Below are positions 7,219 to 9,862 of a DNA stretch of 9,862 bases, in pieces. The stretch comes from Clostridiales bacterium. GTDB taxonomy: Bacteria > Bacillota > Desulfitobacteriia > Desulfitobacteriales > Desulfitobacteriaceae. Both the position numbers and the translations under genes were made by a program. Below the pieces are notes generated by a model. The model worked only from the letters and a program-made list of their open reading frames with translations, was not told the DNA's origin and did not search any database. Location of the stretch: positions 1 through 9,862 of the forward strand of contig DAHVVW010000044.1 in NCBI GenBank assembly GCA_027357125.1, read 5' to 3'. Numbering within the stretch: the stretch's first letter is position 1; the number at the start of each line of letters is the position of its first letter.

Positions 7219-7248
7219 TAGGTTTTCCGCAGGTTATGAAGGCTATAC
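7219..7248 (-). promoter_or_regulatory. Candidate sigma-F promoter of fin
   Basis: On the minus strand GTATA (7244-7248), 15 bp, then GGAAAACCTA (7219-7228). The sigma-F pattern is roughly GYATA, 15-16 bp, GGnnAnAnTR; one -10 base differs. B. subtilis fin is under sigma-F control, which adds weight. The transcript start would fall just before the GGAGG of fin. Co-transcription from pth is also possible. Confidence 0.42.
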
Positions 7249-7258
7249 CTCACGCCTA

Positions 7259-7813
7259 TTAATTATATAAGTTCATTGCCTTGACCCCGTCCCCTTTAAG
7301 CCAGAGAAGAAGCGCTTGGTGAGCGCGCTTCAGAGTTTCCTTGAGCACGGGGATTTCTTCTTTGCTAAAAGGGGAAAGCACATAGCGCGCAGGGTCCCAC
7401 TGTTCAGGCGGCCGACCCACTCCGATTTTCAGGCGCCAAAAATCTTCTGTCCCTAATTCCCCGATAACAGAACGCACCCCGTTATGCCCCCCGGCACCTC
7501 CTTGGGAGCGCAGACGCATCTTGCCCAGAGACAAGTCCATGTCATCATGGACGAGCAGGACATCCTGGGCGGCCACCTTATAAAACCCTGCAGCTTCCCT
7601 AAGCGCCCGCCCGCTTAAATTCATAAAGGTCTGAGGTTTCAGCAGGATAAAACGCTCCCCCTCAATATTCCCTTCGGTCGCCAACCCCTGGAATTTGGGC
7701 CTAAAACTTAAGTTCGCCTCCTCAGCCAGAAAGTCAGCCAGCATAAAGCCCACATTATGGCGGGTTCCAGCATATTCCCCGCCCGGATTACCCAGACCTG
7801 CAATAATTTTCAT
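7259..7813 (-). CDS. pth: Peptidyl-tRNA hydrolase
   Basis: This 184-aa protein has a typical bacterial Pth length. It releases peptides from prematurely dropped peptidyl-tRNA by cleaving the ester bond, which recycles tRNA in the cytoplasm. The N-terminus [11 protein letters not shown] holds N9, and TRHNVGF holds the catalytic H19. FMNLSG gives M64/N65, VHDD gives H89/D90 and GGHNG gives N111. These match the E. coli residues N10, H20, M67, D93 and N114. The ATG at 7813 is preceded by GGAGG at 7 nt spacing. The ATG 24 codons earlier (7885) lies in the promoter and is rejected. The gene has a sigma-A promoter and is divergent from the PRC-barrel gene; fin follows after a gap of 61 bp. Confidence 0.97.
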   Translation of the reverse strand: MKIIAGLGNPGGEYAGTRHNVGFMLADFLAEEANLSFRPKFQGLATEGNIEGERFILLKPQTFMNLSGRALREAAGFYKVAAQDVLLVHDDMDLSLGKMRLRSQGGAGGHNGVRSVIGELGTEDFWRLKIGVGRPPEQWDPARYVLSPFSKEEIPVLKETLKRAHQALLLWLKGDGVKAMNLYN

Positions 7814-7847
7814 CGTGAATCCTCCAACCAAACGTACCGGGCATAAG

Positions 7848-7878
7848 TTGCCAAGGACAGAGTATATATGGTTATAAG
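7848..7878 (+). promoter_or_regulatory. Weak candidate promoter of the PRC-barrel gene
   Basis: TTGCCA (7848-7853) and TATAAG (7873-7878) are good hexamers, but the 19-bp spacer is long for sigma-A. Nothing better is visible before the GTG at 7910. It overlaps the pth promoter on the other strand. Confidence 0.3.
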
Positions 7879-7889
7879 ATACCAATCAA
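7861..7889 (-). promoter_or_regulatory. Sigma-A promoter of pth
   Basis: On the minus strand TTGATT (7884-7889), 17 bp, then TATACT (7861-7866). The leader to the pth ATG would be about 40 nt. This makes pth the start of a transcription unit separate from glmU-prs. Confidence 0.62.
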
Positions 7890-7909
7890 GTCTAAAGGGG
7901 GCGAAAATC

Positions 7910-8680
7910 GTGAAGCCTAGCCGCAAATTCCTTTCCCTTCCGATCATTACTCTACACGAGGGACAACACATAGGATATGTCAAGAGCCTTATCCTTGATC
8001 CCCGGACCAAATCTCTGGCAGCCCTGGTCATAGACCCCAAAGGCTTTTTCAAGGACCAGCGCATCATCCCTTACAGCAAAGTTGTAAGTGTCGGGGATGA
8101 CGCGATCACCATTGACAAGAGCAGCCAGGTGGAAAAACCGGCCAATCTCCCGGAAATTCTTAATCTGCTTAAAGAAAAACTAAGCATCATTGGCACCAGA
8201 GTAGTCACGGAGAGCGGCAAAGTCTTGGGCACCGCCGACGAATACTTCATTGAGCCTGAAACCGGCAAAGTCAAAGAAATCGAAATTTCCGGCGGCAAAA
8301 TTGAAGGCTTCCTTACCGGTAAAGCCCGGCTGCAAGCCGATCAGCTCGTGACCATCGGCCACGATGTCATCGTTGCTCACAAAGGGAGCGAAACCGTCCT
8401 GATGGTTTCAGACAAGGGGCTGAGTGATACGTTCAAAAACATTATTCACACCACTTCCCACTTCGCCTCCGAGACCACCCAAAACGTAAGCCAATATTTC
8501 AAGAAAGACAAGCAAGAAAAAGTGGCCAGTCTCGTGGACACTACCGAGCCGGCAGCTGAGGATATTTTGGCCGAGGATATACCTGCTGAACAAATAACTG
8601 CCGCAGATTCCCCTATCAGCGGGGCAGATACCAACCTTGCATCAGAAGCTCCAGAGCAAAAGGACGTTAAAGAAGTCTAA
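7910..8680 (+). CDS. Protein with two PRC-barrel domains and an acidic C-terminal tail
   Basis: This is a 256-aa protein of unknown exact role, predicted cytoplasmic: no signal peptide or membrane segment is seen. Residues about 5-72 form one PRC-barrel (ITLHEGQHIGYVKSLILD, then a barrel ending near VGDDAITID). Residues about 90-165 form a second (IIGTRVVTESGKVLGTADE to DVIVAHKGSE). PRC-barrels are small beta-barrels used in RNA metabolism (RimM) and photosynthetic reaction centres, and in many stand-alone proteins of spore-formers. Residues 170-205 are polar and possibly helical. Residues 210-256 are acidic and low in complexity, with EDILAEDIPAE resembling a short repeat. The GTG start is chosen because AAGGGGG lies 8 nt upstream; the ATG at 7868 has no such site. 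It is the only plus-strand gene, in the slot of ctc. No terminator follows: its stop abuts the prs stop. Confidence 0.85.
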   Translation: MKPSRKFLSLPIITLHEGQHIGYVKSLILDPRTKSLAALVIDPKGFFKDQRIIPYSKVVSVGDDAITIDKSSQVEKPANLPEILNLLKEKLSIIGTRVVTESGKVLGTADEYFIEPETGKVKEIEISGGKIEGFLTGKARLQADQLVTIGHDVIVAHKGSETVLMVSDKGLSDTFKNIIHTTSHFASETTQNVSQYFKKDKQEKVASLVDTTEPAAEDILAEDIPAEQITAADSPISGADTNLASEAPEQKDVKEV

Positions 8681-9622
8681 TTAGCTAAAGAGCTTGCTCA
8701 CAGACAAATCCTCATGAATCCTCACCATTGCCTCTCCGAGCAGAGGAGCCACTGACAGAACCTTAATCCGCGCTATTTTCTTTTCCGGGGTCAGCGGAAT
8801 GGTATTCGTGACCACGACCTCTTTCAGTACGGATTTTTCTAAGCGCTCAATCGCCGGTGCGGACAAGACTGGGTGGGTGCAGGACGCATACACTTCTTTA
8901 GCACCGCGCTCTAAAAGAGCCTGTGCTCCTTGCGTAATCGTGCCGGCAGTGTCGATAATGTCGTCAATCATGACCACCGTTTTCCCTTCCAGGTCGCCAA
9001 TCACATGCATGATTTCGGAAACGTTGGGTTCAGGGCGTCTCTTGTCAATGATGGCAATGGACGCTCCGATCCGCTCCGCAAAATTACGCGCCCGGGTAAC
9101 TCCCCCCAAGTCAGGGGACACCACACAAATATCAGTTAACTCTTTTTGCCGGAAATACTCAGCCAAAATCGGCACTCCCAAAAGATGATCCACCGGTATG
9201 TCGAAGAAGCCCTGAATTGCCGGGGCATGAAGGTCCATCGTCACAACCCGGTCTGCACCTGCTGTGGTAATCAGGTTAGCCATTAGCTTCGCCGTGATCG
9301 GGTCGCGCGCCCTCGCTTTGCGCTCCTGGCGGGCATACCCGTAATAAGGCATGACAGCGGTAATCCGGCGGGCTGAAGCTCTTCTTAAGCCGTCAATTAA
9401 AATTAATAATTCCATAATATTATCATTGGCCGGATTGCACGTGGGCTGGATGACAAAAACATCTGCCCCGCGTACACTTTCATTAATCTGGATCGCTATT
9501 TCCCCGTCGCGGAAGTGGCTGACTCTGGCTTCCCCTAGCGGGATGCCCAGATACTCCCCTATTTCCTCGGTCAGTTCACGGTTGGCATTCCCACAGAATA
9601 TCTTCAACTCTTTCGCTGCCAT
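8681..9622 (-). CDS. prs: Ribose-phosphate pyrophosphokinase (PRPP synthetase)
   Basis: This 313-aa protein is a standard class I PRPP synthetase. It transfers pyrophosphate from ATP to ribose 5-phosphate, giving PRPP for purine, pyrimidine, histidine, tryptophan and NAD synthesis. Visible sites are FRDGE (37-41) with the ATP-side loop, [16 protein letters not shown] (94-109) as the flexible catalytic loop, [12 protein letters not shown] (129-140) with H132, and the PRPP-binding motif [13 protein letters not shown] (216-228). One oddity is Ala at 135, where most homologues have Gln (HAxQIQGFF). The ATG at 9622 has a GGGGG site 11 nt upstream that overlaps the glmU stop, so translation is probably coupled. 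It is co-transcribed with glmU; the promoter is off-window. No terminator is seen before the convergent PRC-barrel gene. Confidence 0.97.
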   Translation of the reverse strand: MAAKELKIFCGNANRELTEEIGEYLGIPLGEARVSHFRDGEIAIQINESVRGADVFVIQPTCNPANDNIMELLILIDGLRRASARRITAVMPYYGYARQERKARARDPITAKLMANLITTAGADRVVTMDLHAPAIQGFFDIPVDHLLGVPILAEYFRQKELTDICVVSPDLGGVTRARNFAERIGASIAIIDKRRPEPNVSEIMHVIGDLEGKTVVMIDDIIDTAGTITQGAQALLERGAKEVYASCTHPVLSAPAIERLEKSVLKEVVVTNTIPLTPEKKIARIKVLSVAPLLGEAMVRIHEDLSVSKLFS

Positions 9623-9637
9623 TTGTTTTTTATCCCC

Positions 9638-9862
9638 CTACTTTTTCCTTCGGTCCTGCCTGTTTTCCTTCACAACCTGCTGACTGCGTTCTACAACCAA
9701 GGCATCATCAGGGACATCTTTCGTAACGGTTGACCCTGCCCCGGTCATGGCCCTTGCTCCAATTTCGAGAGGAGCGACTAAGCTAGTATTGCTGCCAATA
9801 AAGGCATTATCCCCAATCCGCGTCGAGTGCTTTTTAACTCCGTCATAATTACAGGTTATGGT
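9638..9862 (-). CDS. glmU: GlmU C-terminus (partial): N-acetyltransferase domain
   Basis: Only the last 74 codons and the stop are in the window; the 5' part lies beyond the right edge. The translation opens TITCNYDG and continues with [15 protein letters not shown] and [17 protein letters not shown]. This matches the left-handed beta-helix acetyltransferase end of GlmU (E. coli [29 protein letters not shown]). GlmU acetylates glucosamine 1-phosphate and then uridylates it to UDP-GlcNAc for peptidoglycan and teichoic acids. The asparagine and tyrosine of CNYD line the acetyl-CoA site. The tail after the fold is basic (ENRQDRRKK). The TAG stop lies 15 bp before prs and overlaps its ribosome binding site. 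Confidence 0.95.
   Translation of the reverse strand, partial: TITCNYDGVKKHSTRIGDNAFIGSNTSLVAPLEIGARAMTGAGSTVTKDVPDDALVVERSQQVVKENRQDRRKK

Noticed and set aside
7814..7885. 24-residue N-terminal extension of Pth
   Set aside because: It runs through the pth promoter. The family starts at [11 protein letters not shown], with GGAGG 7 nt upstream.
8684..8700. GAGC-TT-GCTC hairpin after the PRC-barrel gene as its terminator
   Set aside because: The stem is 4 bp with a 2-base loop and no T-run, so it cannot act as a standard terminator.
1..9862. Mobile elements, CRISPR arrays, tRNA or rRNA genes, defence or toxin-antitoxin systems
   Set aside because: No transposase or integrase motifs, spaced repeats, RNA gene signatures or paired small genes were seen. 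The region is conserved chromosomal synteny.

Overview
The window is a stretch of chromosomal core genes from a low-to-mid GC, endospore-forming Firmicute. It is most like the class Clostridia (Peptococcaceae-type). This rests on the gene order, on spoVT and a Fin-type gene, on strong GGAGG ribosome binding sites, and on TTG and GTG starts. I cannot name a genus. The order glmU-prs-(x)-pth-fin-mfd-(prsA)-spoVT-mazG is the conserved Bacillus/Clostridia block known in B. subtilis as glmU-prs-ctc-pth-fin-mfd-spoVT-yabM-yabN. All genes lie on the minus strand except one.

Layout from the right edge, in minus-strand transcription order. The 3' end of glmU (UDP-GlcNAc synthesis) is followed 15 bp later by prs (PRPP synthetase). 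Next is the only plus-strand gene, a two-PRC-barrel protein. It stands where B. subtilis has ctc, abuts prs tail-to-tail with no spacer, and diverges from pth. Then come pth (peptidyl-tRNA hydrolase), a small zinc-ribbon gene that is probably fin (anti-sigma-F), a 108-bp gap with a 42-bp array of heptamer repeats, mfd (transcription-repair coupling factor), a prsA-like lipoprotein foldase, spoVT (forespore regulator) and mazG/yabN. At the left edge is the ribosome binding site of a further minus-strand gene whose start codon lies just outside.

The genes are mostly housekeeping (cell-wall precursor and PRPP supply, tRNA recycling, DNA repair, protein folding, nucleotide clean-up), interleaved with two sporulation regulators. 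Short control regions can be read. There is a clear terminator after prsA and a weaker one after spoVT. Sigma-A-like promoters stand before pth, prsA and mazG. A sigma-F-like promoter precedes fin and a sigma-G-like promoter precedes spoVT, which fits the known forespore control of these genes in B. subtilis.

I see no mobile element, CRISPR array, RNA gene, toxin-antitoxin pair or defence system, and no convincing new multi-gene system. The points most worth a second look are the heptamer array before mfd, the plus-strand PRC-barrel gene with its zero-gap convergent junction, the cysteine cluster in SpoVT, and the compact promoters.
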